Source: Oxytricha trifallax (lineage: Eukaryota > Ciliophora > Spirotrichea > Sporadotrichida > Oxytrichidae). Taken from it: DNA of 64,000 nt. The notes below the pieces were generated by a model that had not been told where the DNA came from, did no database searches, and saw only the letters and a list, made by a program, of their open reading frames with translations. Location: the NCBI GenBank assembly GCA_000711775.1, contig ARYC01000358.1, positions 1 to 64,000 of the forward strand. Direction: 5' to 3'. This document shows, piece by piece, positions 31,818-44,535 of this stretch. The position numbers and the translations under genes are program-made. How positions within the stretch are numbered: the first letter of the stretch is position 1; each line of letters begins with the position of its first letter.

Positions 31818-34024
31818 ATGAAATAGATTTACTGCGTAGCTTCTACTATTATAATACTTTTTTCGGTTTAAGCAAGCTACACATTAGCCAAGGATAAAGG
31901 AGATATTCCAAAAGCTAAAGCTGGAGCAATTATCAGCTTAAAACAAGATTTCATAGATGAATATCGTGAATCCTACACTGAAAAGTATCTAGACTACTTA
32001 AAGAGCATTACTTTTCCAACCTTGCACAGTCAGTTCGAGATGTCTGTGTTCAAAATGAATACTACTTTTTCGAATGTAAAACTGAATTATTCGACTTTTA
32101 ATGCAAACAAATCAGTCATCTAGTTTCATGAAAAACAGCCAAACCTAGAGATTAGATTAAAAGAGGTTGGCTTATGTGCAAATTTCAATTACAGTGTTAT
32201 TTCTGATCCGGACCTAGTTGATGATACAGGCTATGGAACCCTACTAATTGAGGATCTAAACTTGACTCTACAAGTCAGTTTATACGAATCTAATAACTTC
32301 TTTGGAGTGAAATTGAATGAGATTGCTATAGAGATTGATGATTTCGACTTGAATCTAGAGTAAGGAGATTTGGCTTATCCAATAGATTACTATTCAAAAA
32401 TCTTGAAGGAATCAGTCAGGCATAATTTCTTCGGAGTGATTACAAATGAGACAACTTAATCCATTGAGGATTATATTAATGAATAGCTTTTATTGTTCCC
32501 TAGAGAGTTTGTATTTGATAACTTCGGTCTTGCGTTCAACTAAAGCTTAGTGCATAATGGTGTTATGTTCAAGGATAGATATGTTTCTTTTTTGCTTGAT
32601 GGCACCATGCAATCGATCAATAAGAATAATCTGACCAAGAACTTCTCAGAAATGCCAATTCATAATCCAGAAAGCGAAGATATTTAAATTTTATTTTTAT
32701 AACAATAAATTTTTGAATTGTAAATAAAAATAACCACTATTTAAACTTACCCTTAATTTTCTTATCAGAATATTTTATCAATCAGTTACTTTAATCTGCA
32801 ATTGACTAAGAGCTATTTTAGTACACCCTTGCTAATCAAACTTCAGATAACATTGATGCTATAGTCTCAGAATTTGAATAAAGTTTTGGTGATCATAAAA
32901 ATGTGTCAATCTTTATCCAAGGCGCCAGAAATTCTTCTCTCCACACCTCTAAAATTCAAATTACACCAAAAGAGACAGTCATAGACTTTGGAATCGAAAT
33001 CAACATCCAAAACCCATATGATAATACTTAAAACGTAGCTCAAATTATTGCCAAGATGACTTGCAATATGATATTCTCAATTGATGAGAATTTAATTGTT
33101 CAAGGCGATGTGGATTAATTGAAATTAGATGTGATCGAATTACGTACCTATTATGTTACAAAGACTCAAGCAAAAGATATTAATTCAAGACTTGCTATAT
33201 TATCTCCCCTTCTTAGCTCATACGTTAACAAGCAGCTTGATGATGGTTTTAAAATTCCCATTCCTAAAGAACTTGCTAAGTATATTAAGAAGGAGAAAAT
33301 AACATCCCATGAAGGGTATCTGTTGATTGATGGGGATGTAGACTTCAAAAACTTTGAAGAAAGTTTAATTGGTCCTTCAATCAAACCTGACACCACAGAT
33401 AATTCAACTAAAGTTGACAATCAGACAGATGCAGTAAACTCAACATATATAAATGTTGAGAAAGATTAACATTTACAAACCTTATTCAGAGTTTCTTAGT
33501 AAATGCGAAGAAATCTTCAAGACTAAAACAAAAAGAAATTCAGAGAGCCAGTTGAAGGAGGCGGTAAAGCTCACTTTTCACCAGAGGAAAGATAAGAATC
33601 TTAGGAAAGATTCTACTTTCTTGTAGAGTAAGTTTACAAGAAGAACTCTGAGAGTGATTCTAATCAAACTTAAACCTATAAAACACCTGCTGATACAGAT
33701 GAGTTAATGGTTTAAGTCTAAGATTTCTTAAACGGCAATTTATCTGAAACTCTCACTAATGATTGGACTCCAGAAATGAAAGAAGCTTAAAAGTAAATCT
33801 AAGAGGACTATAACTCTGGAAAGTTGCAATTTGGAGACTTAGACCTCTCAAGAATCGCTTAAATATCATGGAATTCTATATCAAAAGCAATTAAAAACAC
33901 TGTAAAAGATGCTTAAGTATTAGGAGATGCCATAGAAGGAGAGCTTAAGAATGATTTAGAAGTTCTTGAAGACGCTGGAAAGTAAGTTGGAGGATGGATT
34001 GGTGGACTCTTTGGTGGCAATTGA
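31818..34024 (+). CDS. Secreted LBP/BPI-like protein 2 with extended C-terminal tail
   Basis: ATG 31818, signal peptide IYCVASTIIILFSVQASYT, TGA 34022-34024. One 92-bp IES (32679-32770, pointer GAA) must be removed. The organisation parallels the upstream gene: N-terminal barrel (FEMSVFKMNTTFSNVKLNYS), central linker, C-terminal barrel (LIVQGDVDQLKLDVIELRTY) ending GYLLIDGDVDF. Beyond the barrel comes an unusual ~200-residue hydrophilic tail, Gln/Asp/Glu-rich, with QIQEDYNSGKLQFGDLDLS and a glycine-rich end KQVGGWIGGLFGGN. The neighbour lacks this tail. It is probably a tandem duplicate that gained an extension. Confidence 0.68.
32679..32770 (+). other. IES, 92 bp, pointer GAA
   Basis: GAA at 32676-32678 and 32768-32770. 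Excision joins HNPES to EYFINQLLQSAID and removes a stop. Confidence 0.7.
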
Positions 34025-34396
34025 TAGACAAGCATTATATTAAATTGATTATTAGATAATTACATTTTTAAAAGGAAGTTAAATTATAATTTTATGTTTA
34101 TAAGTTAAGAAATTTAATCATTCCCATCTTTAGCTTCCTTTTTTGGTAGTTGCCACACTACCACCATAATCCTCTGCATTAGTTTTTCTAAAGATGTTGG
34201 TATTTGGTAAATTATAAAAAAAACCAATATAATAATATTTGAAGCTTGATCTGCATCTACTTCTTGATCGTATTCGTCTTCGTTGTCTTCTCTAAAAGAT
34301 CTATTTAGTGCATCTTTTCCATTTCCTGTAGTTCTTCCTGTGCGCTTCGAACCTGTTGCTAGTCCTCCTTGTGCACCATCTGATGTCCTCCCTCCA
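34025..34396. other. Convergent intergenic region
   Basis: Between the ends of BPI-like 2 (plus) and the BBOF1-like gene (minus). A minus-strand frame here (34114-34396) reads Gly/Asp-rich then hydrophobic but has no family signature; not called. Confidence 0.4.
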
Positions 34397-36135
34397 TCAT
34401 TTAGCATATTTGGTATGAGATTGTAAATACGATATTAAATAAGTAAGTTGCTGATTGACGCTGCTGGGATTAGGAATCCTCCAATTTGAAGCAGCTTGTC
34501 CTGTATTCATTTTAGAAAACATCAATCTAAGAACTCTTTCCCTATCTTCCCAGTCTAAATCAGCTAATTCTACTGTCTTTTTTTCATTAAGCATTGTAGA
34601 AATTTACTGATCTCTCTCGAAATTAGACTTTCCGAATTTACCTAAGGGATCAATCAAAGGTAAGAATTGAGGCTATTGGTGTTAAGTGGAACCGTTTTAA
34701 ACCAATAATTTTCTACGTTTTTCTTCCTTTACCTGCTCCAGTGATTCAAGGAAGAATTATTCAATATCACTTCTTTAATCTAAAATCATCTGACATAAAC
34801 TATACATACTAAATGGCATATAATAATATATTAAATAGATTAATTTCTCATATAAAGTTTAGAGCTTTAAGGTTTTTAACTTCTTTAGATTTTAACCTTA
34901 TACTTTCCCTTAATGCCCTAATTTCTTCACTCTACTCTTTGATAATCTGCTCATTTTGAAACTTCAGTAGCTCCTTTTCCTTCTCAAAATTTTAAACAAT
35001 GTCACTTAATCGCTTCTCTAGTAATTCAATCTTGGTCTTAAGCATTTTAATTTTGTTGTTCTACTCATACTATTTCTTAGCGAATTCCTCAACTGTTTCT
35101 TGCTTCTGTCTCAAATCTGAATTGTACTTTTTATTCTCATCACCCAGATTTCCATTCTTTTTTTCCATAAACTCGAGTTCGTACTATTAAAGTAAAACTT
35201 CATCCTCTAGTCTTTAGTTCTGTGCTTGGATGTTTCTCTCGATCTCGCTGATGTTTTTCTCGGCGTCTGTTTGTGCACGCTTCTTGAAATCCTCCAAAAA
35301 TTTGGCGTATTGGTCTTCGATTCTTTGCTTCAAACGTACTTACTCCAAGCGACCTTACTCTTTAAGTGATTATAGTTACTTCTAAAGCATTTCTATAAAA
35401 ATACTTATACATAAATCATGATAAATTAATTTCATATCTCAAACGTTCAGCTTCTAACTCTTCTTCCTTTTATCTGTGATTTTTCTTAAAACTGTCTAAT
35501 TATTGCAAATCCTCAGATAAATCGTTCATCTAATGCTTAAATTATACAATATTTTGAACTAAACCCCAAAACCCCTTTGTTTTTTAATTTGGAATTAATG
35601 CTCAGTATGATAAATTTCTTGTTCTTATTTCTTACTAAGATCAACCACTTGCATCTTATATTCTTCTTGCAGTTTCTCATTGATTTTATCTGAATTTTAC
35701 TCTAAATCTTCTAGTTTCTTCATATATTTTGCTATTTTTTCTGATTTCTCATCTACTTAAGCCTGTAGAGTACGAGTAATTTTTAGCTTTTCATCGTCAT
35801 GCTGCTTTATTCTCTATTCAATAGATAATTAAATTATAAATAAATACATAATGATTATAAAAAAATTGGTGTGTTTTGTTTATTGAATGCGCTCTTTATC
35901 AATTTTTCTACATAAAATATTTTTATAACAAATTTTAAAGTTCAAAATCGAAGAAACATTTGAGTTTTCTAATTTATTTATGAAAGAAACTTACAATTGC
36001 TTGATTCTTTTATCTTTCTCATTCAAATCAATGTTAAGAGTGGTTATTTCACTAAAATCAATATTGATAAAACATAAGTTATAATTACAAAGCTTTCTTA
36101 ACTTCTTCAGTTTCAAGTGGGTTAGTATCTGCCAT
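34397..36135 (-). CDS. BBOF1: BBOF1/CCDC176-like basal-body coiled-coil protein
   Basis: Start MADTNPLETEEVKKAL at 36135, TGA at 34397-34399. After removing pointer-bounded inserts it is coiled coil nearly throughout: KITRTLQAQVDEKSEKIAKY, AKFLEDFKKRAQTDAEKNIS, LEFMEKKNGNLGDENKKYN, IKMLKTKIELLEKRLSDIV. The C-terminal part matches my memory of basal-body-orientation factor 1: QMILDQRSDIEQFFLESLEQ, then DLDWEDRERVLRLMFSKMN. That family positions basal bodies in multiciliated cells, which fits a ciliate. IESs: 34798-34852 (TATG), 35394-35433 (GAAAT), 35538-35602 (AGCATTA); at least one more break lies near 35830-36080. The orthologue name is moderately sure. Confidence 0.72.
34798..34852 (-). 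other. IES, 55 bp, pointer TATG (CATA on plus)
   Basis: CATA at 34794-34797 and 34849-34852. Excision joins LKALNFI to CQMILDQRSD. Confidence 0.78.
35394..35433 (-). other. IES, 40 bp, pointer GAAAT
   Basis: ATTTC on plus at 35389-35393 and 35429-35433. Excision joins AERLRYE to MLQKQLQSLKEQ. Confidence 0.85.
35538..35602 (-). other. IES, 65 bp, pointer AGCATTA, containing C4A4C4
   Basis: TAATGCT on plus at 35531-35537 and 35596-35602. Excision joins EIYHTEH to QMNDLSEDLQQLD. Inside lies AAACCCCAAAACCCCTTTG (35561-35579), very like a TBE terminus. Confidence 0.82.
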
Positions 36136-36256
36136 TATATTTAATTTCTTTAAAACTTAAATTAATTTATTTAAACAATCTGTTTTACTTTCCTATTAAA
36201 AAAAAGAGTAGTATATTTTTATATTTTTAGTATTAACCTCATCTAAAAATCAGATT

Positions 36257-37584
36257 ATGATCATTGTTTTATATGAATTTTTTATAGGCAAGTCACCAAA
36301 TTATAATCCCACAGTTAAACAAAGCAACGCTGATACGTCTAATCCTCAGAAATAGACGATTGACTTCCCTCTGTAAAACATAAGAAATATACTCTATTGG
36401 GGTACTTTGAAAGTGGGGAATCCACCTGTAGAACTCAAAGTAGATTTTGATACTGGCAGTACCAATATGTGGATTGTAAAAACTTGCAGCTCTCAAGAAA
36501 ATAGCAATGATGAGGTAAGATAACATTATAATTAATTTCTGTTTAATAAATTTGACAAATAGGGGTGCTACGACAGTTAGAATTCACATACAGCTGTGCA
36601 GTTAGAACAAGCTTCACATATTACTTTTGGAAAAGGTTAATTAACTGGTCCTTGGGGTTAGGACTCGATTTGGATTGGTGATTAATATGAACTTAAAAAC
36701 CAGCATATGGCTTTTGCCCAAATATAGTTAATAGTTTTACCTCTTGAATTATTATTATTGAATTTACTATATCCGATGCTTTTGTAGATGGAACTGGCAT
36801 CTTATTAGGTCTTGGGTATCCCCAGATGGCAGCCTATGGTTTTACGCCTTTTTTCGATCATATCATGGAATCTGGAATACTCCCAAAAAACATATTCTCT
36901 TTTTCACTTTCATCCTCAAGTGACATCCCTTCTCATTTGATTCTTGGTGAAATTGACAATAATTAATTCGAAGGAGACTTAAAATACTATCCAGTGGTTG
37001 ACAAATAGTTTTGGACAATCAACTTAAATGATGTTTTGGTAGGTTCAATAAATAAGTTTTTTAAGTTTCTGTGTTTTTAGGTCGGAAATAAATCACTTGG
37101 AATTTGCTAACCAATGCGATAATGCTATGTAGCCATAGATTCAGGCACATCTTTCCTAACTTTTCCCTAAGAACTCTATGATTAAGTTTAAGATTAATTT
37201 CCTCACAATGTCCCATGTAGCTCTGATTAACAATATCAAGACATTACGTAAGTTATTATCTCTATAATAAATCATTTTAACTTATATATCGTGTATTTTA
37301 GTTACGTTTTTGAGGATCGAACTAAATATACAATCCCAGCTGATAAATATATTAAAAAGTATAAATCAACCACAAACATTGAATAACAAGAAAGTCAATA
37401 AGAATTCACTTGTGACACTGTTATAAGCCCACTGAATCTAGTGAGTTACACTTAAAAGCAAATATTCTTACTTGGAGATGTGTTTATGCAACAATATTAC
37501 ACTGTCTTTGATAGAGATCAAGATAGAATTGGTATTGCCAAAGCTAAAATTGATGGAATTATACAAACTTAATAAAACCAATGA
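36257..37584 (+). CDS. Pepsin-family (A1) aspartic protease
   Basis: Both catalytic motifs are present: [13 protein letters not shown] and AIDSGTSFL. Between them are typical A1 features ([55 protein letters not shown]). The end ([20 protein letters not shown]) matches the C-terminal A1 signature; TGA 37582-37584. Introns: about 36514-36562, 37040-37080 and 37252-37301, plus a 47-bp IES at 36726-36772. The first ATG (36257) gives a short hydrophobic start [12 protein letters not shown] true signal peptide may lie on an unseen upstream segment. It cuts peptide bonds at acid pH, probably in lysosome-like or food vacuoles. Confidence 0.87.
36726..36772 (+). other. IES, 47 bp, pointer ATAT
   Basis: ATAT at 36722-36725 and 36769-36772. 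Excision joins HMAFAQI to [13 protein letters not shown]. Confidence 0.8.
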
Positions 37585-37791
37585 AATAAAGATAAAATTC
37601 AATCATTTAAAATATATCTTTGCTGCTTTGAAATCCTAATGAATATAAATATTAAATTTGTGCATTAATTTCTATTTAATTATTTATTACAAATAAAAGT
37701 AATAGGTAGATATTTCTTTCTTCATAGAGCTGTTGAGATTTAAAATTTAATTTCCGATATAAATCTTTTATAGTTTAATTACAATTTATAA

Positions 37792-38665
37792 ATGTCGACT
37801 ACTTAAACAATGCAATACTAATCTTGCAATAAACTGCTAAAGTTGTCCTTACTAACAACTGCTCTTACTTTGCTAATCCAGCCAAATACTATAAACGCTC
37901 TTCATTTCTCTTAAAACAACAGAATTTCTTTAAAATCTAATGTTTAGCTTGCAAGTTAAGATCTTTCGTTTAACACTATGAAAGCCACAAATAAAAACGT
38001 TATTTAAAGCTAAATGAGAAATTAAGTTAAAAATGCATAGCCACATTAAATAAAGCTGTCACAAAGTTTCACACAATCTAGATTAACTGAAAATCTGAGG
38101 AACAAAGCCAGATAAACTCTCTAAGAATTGGAGAGTGACCAATTCAATGTAACTTCAAGTCTAAACGATAATGATAATTTAAATAAATAATCCATTAAAA
38201 TCCCATTAAGCAAATCCAATGAAGATGAAGATAAACTTAATAGCGATTTAAGCACAAGAAAGCAGATGGTTATAGATTACTATAAAGCTGTGGATTAGAG
38301 TAAGTAACAGACACATACTTTTACTTTAGTATTAATCTTTAGTAAATTTAATTATAAGGAATGGAAATAATGATATTGGATTAGGTAATTGAATAAAAGG
38401 ATTAGTTTTTATAATTTCATATATAAAGAATTGACTAATAAGAAATAAAATAATGGATGAATTATTTTCGAAGAGTTTAAGAAATTAGGAGAAATTTCAA
38501 ATGCAAGATACTATCAGGTTGAGTCCCAGAGATATAAATCCCTGTAGAGATCCAAAGTGCAATTAAAAGAACTTACCTCATTAGCATTAGTTAAACTTAT
38601 ATCTATAAGCTTTAGTAAAATAATTATAAAACTTTTAGTTTAGTAAGATTAAAGTATCATAGTGA
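37792..38665 (+). CDS. Hypothetical Ser/Gln/Asn-rich protein with N-terminal hydrophobic segment
   Basis: ATG 37792. An N-terminal hydrophobic stretch (KLLKLSLLTTALTLLIQP) could be a signal peptide or anchor. The rest is hydrophilic, Gln/Asn/Ser/Lys-rich. Without an insert the frame ends at TGA 38371-38373 (193 residues). If a 163-bp IES with pointer TGGAT (38296-38458) is removed, the frame continues VDELFSKSLRNQEKFQMQDT, SPRDINPCRDPKCNQ and ends at TGA 38663-38665. The second reading is favoured because the downstream frame is long and of ordinary composition. No family recognised. Confidence 0.5.
38296..38458 (+). other. Putative IES, 163 bp, pointer TGGAT
   Basis: TGGAT at 38291-38295 and 38454-38458. 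Excision joins KAV to DELFSKS. Less certain than the others because the downstream protein has no known relative. Confidence 0.5.
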
Positions 38666-38801
38666 TTATTGATATATAGAAAGACTGCAAAATGCATTAG
38701 TTTTGTGAATTTTCATAGTTATAAACTGAAATCATTTAAGAAAATTTCACTCCTTGCCCTATCCCAGTTGAAGATAATGTATGAACATAACTGATTTTAT
38801 A

Positions 38802-39066
38802 TAAACCCCATAGATCAATTAAGACATGAAAATTGGGGTTAAAAACAATTAAATTAAGAATTAATTATTATTGGCGTATAATTATAATGTTTGGGCTAAT
38901 TATTAAATCTATTGGCTCGATTAATTGTCCTTATAAAATAATCCAATCAGGGTGTGTTAATTTGATTTTACCCTAATTATATATATTATTAGCCAATTAT
39001 AATTAATTTTTAATCTAATTATTCTTAACTCCTATCCTCGCTTCTTAATTGATCTATGGAGTTTTA
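38802..39066. mobile_element. ~265-bp inverted-repeat element (MITE-like)
   Basis: Ends ATAAACCCCATAGATCAAT and its imperfect reverse complement at 39045-39066. Similarity continues inward ~80 bp per arm. No ORF. Lies between two genes. Distinct in sequence from the foldback elements at 47.9-59.2 kb. Confidence 0.7.
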
Positions 39067-39123
39067 TCATGTTTATAGAAAGCTTACATTCAATCTCTGA
39101 GAAGTAAAAGTAATCAATTCGAC

Positions 39124-42100
39124 ATGTAAACGAAGAAAATGGTGATTACAGAGTAATAATTAGATTCGTGGTATGGCATATAGGCGTCTCTGGATATTAA
39201 TAATCTGCCACCTTACAGACCACCTGGAGTTAATAAAATTGTCTATGATAATTTAAAGAGATATGCTCTCATTGCCAAAGAAAATGAGGCAAATAGTCAT
39301 AATAGAACAGCTGTTAATAAGTAAAACAAATGACACTTTTATTGTTTTAAAAATATAAACTAACATATTTCTTCTCTTTTTTATGTAAGTAGCATAGATA
39401 AAACTCATCCCAAGCTGATAGAGGATCATCAATGAGCAGCAACATGAATAATAATCAATCAAATTACAAAAATTTAATTGGTTCTAAAAACAACATTGCA
39501 CGATCATCTGTAAGAAGTAATATCTCCAATCTACGTAAAAATGGAGGTACAGGTGCTTAATAGCAAGCGATTAATTCACTCCAAACTTTGTCACCTCGCT
39601 AACTTATGGATAAATTCAATCTATAGTAAGTTATAAGCTCATTATTGATAATACATTAATATTTGAATATAACTTCTTATAGGTTATACCCCAAATCCAA
39701 GAAAATTGAAACTTATATAGACACACTGCCCTAATATTTATCAGATGAAGAGTAAATAATGTAAAATAGTACAAATAACTAGCTATTAAGAAATTTAAAG
39801 AGAAAATAGTTGTTGCAGTCATCATCATAAGTTGATAATTAACCGTATAATTTTTTATATTTGTAAAGAATAAAATAAACTTCACTTTTTTATTTCAATT
39901 ATAACTTGAGACATAAGATGTTCCAGAAAAGAGAAGATTCTAAGTTGTAAGGCATGAAAATTTTAAAGAACATGCCAATCCGGACAAGTACACTTAAAAT
40001 AGAATGAATTCTACAATAAATTAGTTGTTTAGTAGAACTGAAATTCAAAACACTGTGTCAAAGCTTTTCATAAAAAAATTGCTTTTATATCATTTTTTAT
40101 TAGCTTAAATAAATTGAGAAAGTTGTAAAAATCGACTCTATAATTGGAACTAGGAAAGACCTTCGACAAGCAAATTCGCAACCAAGAAAATTAGCATTCA
40201 TAAATAATGATTAAAATTTCGTATAAAAGTTAGAAAAATAACATTAATAAATTCACTCAGGATTAAATTCACCTAAATCTCCAAAAATTGCTGCTCATTT
40301 AAAAAGAAGACTTAATTTGAGTTTAAAGTTAGGGGAGTAATAAAACGCAAAAGTAAAAGATATCCCAGAAGTATAAAATTTAGATGCCAAAACTCCGATT
40401 AATGTGGCCTATTCATTAAACTAAACGCTTGATTTTGCAAATGAAAACATGAGTTATTTAGCTTAAAGAAATTAAAAAGCTAATCATAGTGTGAGAAACA
40501 GCATTAAAAAGAGTTTTGGGGTATTTAGATTGCTTTCACCTAAAACTAAGTTGTAAGAGTAGAGAAACTTCGATTACTAAAATTTAACGAGAAGTAATAA
40601 TAATTATGAGGATGTTAGATATGATTTTCATAATCAGATGCTTAAAAAATTCAATGACTCTACGAGATTAAATAGTGAATCGAAATAGGAGAGTTAGAGT
40701 TCTTTTAGAGACCATAAAGAAACTAAAGATGTAGTTTAGTATATGCAAGGAATCTCTTAATTATTTTTACATTGCATTTTAAATCGCAGCTGCAAAATTA
40801 AACAAAGAGATTATGAAAAATTAAATTCAAAATAGAGGTTACAATACTTAAGGATATACAACAATCTAGCATTCTCCTAATAACTCCAGCTATATTGGTT
40901 TCTTAGATAAAGAAAATAAAAAACAGCAAGTAGAATAAAATGATTCAAACATATACTTTTCTTTATATATTTAATTGATTCAAAGCATATTAGTACTGAA
41001 ATATCTAGCTTAAAAAAACACTCAAGGATTGCTACTAATACTGTTCAAGCAAGGAAGTTTTAACATATTCATTCCTACCATATTGAAAATGAAGAGCCTG
41101 AATCGGTTGATTTTAATTTTGACATTTGTAATCTTTCTATGTCTTAGATTCAGCCAGACAATAGGAAAATGAAGATGCAAGTTTTCAAAGATTCTGATTA
41201 CTGGTTGTCAAAAGGGTATACTATGTAATAGACAGAAGGGATTGAGGTAGCCTTGGATTATTATAAGCATGGAATTAGAGTTAATCGCTAGGACCACTCT
41301 TGTGTGTATAACCTGGCATGTTTACTTAAATTTATTGTAAATATCTATGTGTATACAGCAATCTGAATAAGAATCAGAACTCAAGAAAATGGTTTAATCT
41401 ATGCATTAAAATAGCTCCACAACTAGCTGATTCATACTTTGGAAGTGCTATAAGTAGTTTTAAACTTAAGGATTATCAAGAAGCTCTCAATACACTAATG
41501 AGAAAGCCAATTAGCACTAAAAGGTAATCCTTTTCATTTTTAATTTTTTCTAGCATATTTGTAACTGATGATGAATTTGTATATCTCAAAGCACTTTGTA
41601 ATAAGAAACTAAGAAACTACTCAGAATCAGAAAACTAATATAAAAGTTTGGATAAACAATTTAGATTATCCGAGGGGAAAAAACTCATTAAATACGTCTT
41701 TTCAATAATGATTTTGCCTCTATAGACAGATAAAAAGGTAACGTTCATTATTTTATGTTAAAATCATCATTTAGTTAATTGAGGATTACTTTGACAATTT
41801 TCTCGAACTTAAAAATCTTCATGATCCCGAGATAGGATTAAACTAAAAGGTATCTTAAGCTCTTGATTCAATTTATGTGAAGAATTAATGGATAAATAAT
41901 TAAGATGCTGTAAATTTCCTATAAACTTTTAAGTTCTTCAAATAACTACCCAAACATGTACTTATTGATTTGCTTCCTTAACTTGAAATAAAAACAAGCA
42001 AAATTAATGATTTAGTTTTTGTTGAGGATACTGTTGTGCTAATTATAAACGGGAGAGTAACTTTACGATTTCATGAAAATCACGCTCTTGACCATAAAAC

Positions 42101-43175
42101 TCTTGGAGTTTATTCTTAAGGAAGTATATTGGGATCTTAAAATGCCGACAATGGTCTTTCTTGTAATTCAAATTCATGGTTGATATGTACTTCAAAGCAT
42201 GTTTAATATATTTAAATGAGCGATAAAGTTTATGAAAAGATAATAAAGCTTTCACTTGATACTAAAAAAGAAATTAACTTACTAGTGTATAAGAATAGCT
42301 CTCTTTTCAAAGGACTGTTTCCATGCAATTAGAAACGTATAGTTTATGAAATTGGATACCTTAAGAAGTTTGAGAAAGGAGAGATTTTACTCACTCATCA
42401 CCCAAGATCACCTCTAAATATAGATTGGTTAAATTACTATAGAGATATAAACTCAGGTAAACTTCAAAAAGAAATAGAGAAAAATCTTCATGAAGTTGAT
42501 GTGGTAGTTCACACTGGTAAAATTGTTTCACCCTCTGTATATGAAGGATATATGAGAGCTCTTAGTAAAAAGAAAGTAAACACTTAGCTTTTAGACGAGG
42601 TGAAAAAGCAAAGTGCCTTCAGCCCACAAATTAAGAAACTTATGCTTAAAAACATGACTGAAGGGATGCAAAATGTCATAAAATACAACAATATATTTGG
42701 AGATGTAGATGCATAAAGAAAAGCTCTTAATAGTCCGCAATCTTTCTCTAGTTAATCAGAGATATTTACTTCTATGAGTCCAAGAGGAGATGAAAAAATC
42801 ATTAAATACATTGATAAAAGGCCTATAATGTTAATTATGAGTGGAAAATGTAAAATATTAAACACATTTGATGATAATAAAGAGATAGCATAACTAAAAA
42901 GAGGCGATATAATTGGAGAATCTGATTTTCTTAGATTAGTTGTAAGTAAAAATGCATAGCTTTTATTCATTTTATAGAGTTATGATTTTTTCGGTGAAAT
43001 AGTAGCGGATTCAGATGAGGGTGTAGAGTGCTTAATTATAAATAAACCAGATAAATTCATTAGCTTTGAAGAGAAGAAGAAGTTAGTTGAGATTTTTAAA
43101 GAGAAACTTGATGGAATAAAATATATTGTACAAACTAAATATAAACTAACTCATGAAGATTTACATAGATATTGA
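39124..43175 (+). CDS. Large protein with TPR-like and cyclic-nucleotide-binding-like domains
   Basis: Starts MQTKKMVITEQQLDSWYGIQ and ends with TGA 43173-43175. Many AT-rich breaks (introns or IESs) lie between 39320 and 41780. Middle: EVALDYYKHGIRVNRQDHSC, SYFGSAISSFKLKDYQEALN, CNKKLRNYSESENQYKSLD, which look like TPR helices. The C-terminal part resembles two cyclic-nucleotide-binding folds. The first starts NFLQTFKFFKQLPKHVLIDL (~41910-42200). The second reads PIMLIMSGKCKILNTFDDN, LKRGDIIGESDF, SYDFFGEIVADSDEG (~42820-43050), with an intron near 42942-42981. No kinase or channel domain seen. The combination is common in large ciliate signalling proteins; ligand unknown. Confidence 0.65.
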
Positions 43176-43236
43176 TTAAATTTGATTTTATTAATGATTA
43201 TTCAGTTTAAATTTTAATAACTTAAATATCTTAATT

Positions 43237-44535
43237 TCATTTAATCAATTATTTAACATTCTACTTCAAAATTAAATCTCTAATTTTTTCTTTCTAAATC
43301 TCAAAGTACTAAGTAATGGCCTTAATATGTATAGGATCTTTGATTCTGTTCCACATATCATCAATTAAACTCAAATTTTTAGTCATTTTCTCAAGCTTAT
43401 TTGTAAATAATTCAATGCAACTATAGTGAAAAAAATTTATATAATTGATATAATTACTATTTATCAAGAGTAGCTAGAAGTTTCTTTAATTGATCTCTAT
43501 TTTTACGTCCTATATCAATCAAATGCTCTAAGATTTCGTCTATATCTTCCGACTAAAATGCTTTTATTATAATAAAAATGCTTACATAGAGAATATTAAA
43601 GATGAGTTTTTAATTAAATTTTTCTTCTTTAATAATATCTTCTATGATGACTTTTCTGCCTTCATACTTCGCATTTTTCTATTCAACCATATAAAACTTC
43701 TTACACACTTTATATCTCTACTTTAATTCACTCTCCAGTTATTGTGATATGATATTTTTCAAGCAAAATCTAAGTAAGTATTCCTCCGAATTATTAATTT
43801 ATTACTGTAGACCGTCAAACCAAAAATTGACTGCTAGTGAATTTTATTCAGTGCTTTAAACTTAATGCCAATAGCCTTCAGGTATACAGATTGCTTGATT
43901 TTCTCTAATATTTAATGATAAGTAGGGTAGGCGATCAATCACTTATTTCTTATAAAATTTTAATTTTTAATCGAGAGTCTTCAGGTTTTTAATTCAATGG
44001 TAAAAGCTGAAACTCTTTATTTTCTACAAGCTCCTTGAAATAAATTTAGTCTTCGGAAATTTCCAGCTTTTTGCATGATTACTTGACCACGAACTTAAAT
44101 TTTGAGGTTTAATATATTTAGAATCTGATTTGGCAAGCTTGAAAGTTTTCCTTCCTCTTATGCAGTAATTAAAATTCAAAAATGCATCGAAATGCCATTG
44201 CGATAAAGTTTAGTTCTTGGCTGCCCATATATTTATGAGTTTTAACTTTTTCTATAAATGATTCAGATACTTTGGATATTTGAGTTTTCTCAATTGAAGT
44301 TTTTGCTTTAATTATATTTTTTACTATTCAAGCTGTAATTTGTCATTTCTTGTGTAAAATGGATGTTGAGCGAGGTAAAGATTCAAATCACCTTCATAAG
44401 TAAGAAATTGTTGCAAATTCATTGGTATAATACTATGCTTTAGATAGTGGCCAGAAAATTTACCATCTTAAGAAGCAGAAACTTAAAGCGCGGTATTTTC
44501 ATTTCTTATGCTTGTCAATTGCTAATAAAAATTAA
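43237..44535 (-). CDS. JmjC (cupin-8) domain protein, probable Fe(II)/2-oxoglutarate oxygenase
   Basis: N-terminal reading LKHSIIPMNLQQFLTYEGDL then LYLAQHPFYTRND, as in JmjC proteins of the FIH/HSPBAP1 type. The metal site is visible: QWHFDAFLNFNYCIRGRKTF (H-x-D, 44186-44197), then a distal His in ICIPEGYWHQVQSTEQNSLA and VNFWFDG (about 43830-43910). TGA is at 43237-43239. Helical C-terminus (YLLRFCLKNII, LSLIDDMWNRIKDPIHIKAI). Frame changes near 44060 and 43945 need short IESs not resolved here. The first ATG in frame is near 44422, but coding sequence continues upstream to about 44520 after a likely acceptor. Substrate unknown (protein or RNA hydroxylation or demethylation). Confidence 0.72.

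Noticed and set aside
34114..34407. 97-residue minus-strand ORF with hydrophobic end
   Set aside because: Overlaps the stop of the BBOF1-like gene, lies in a convergent spacer and has no family signature.
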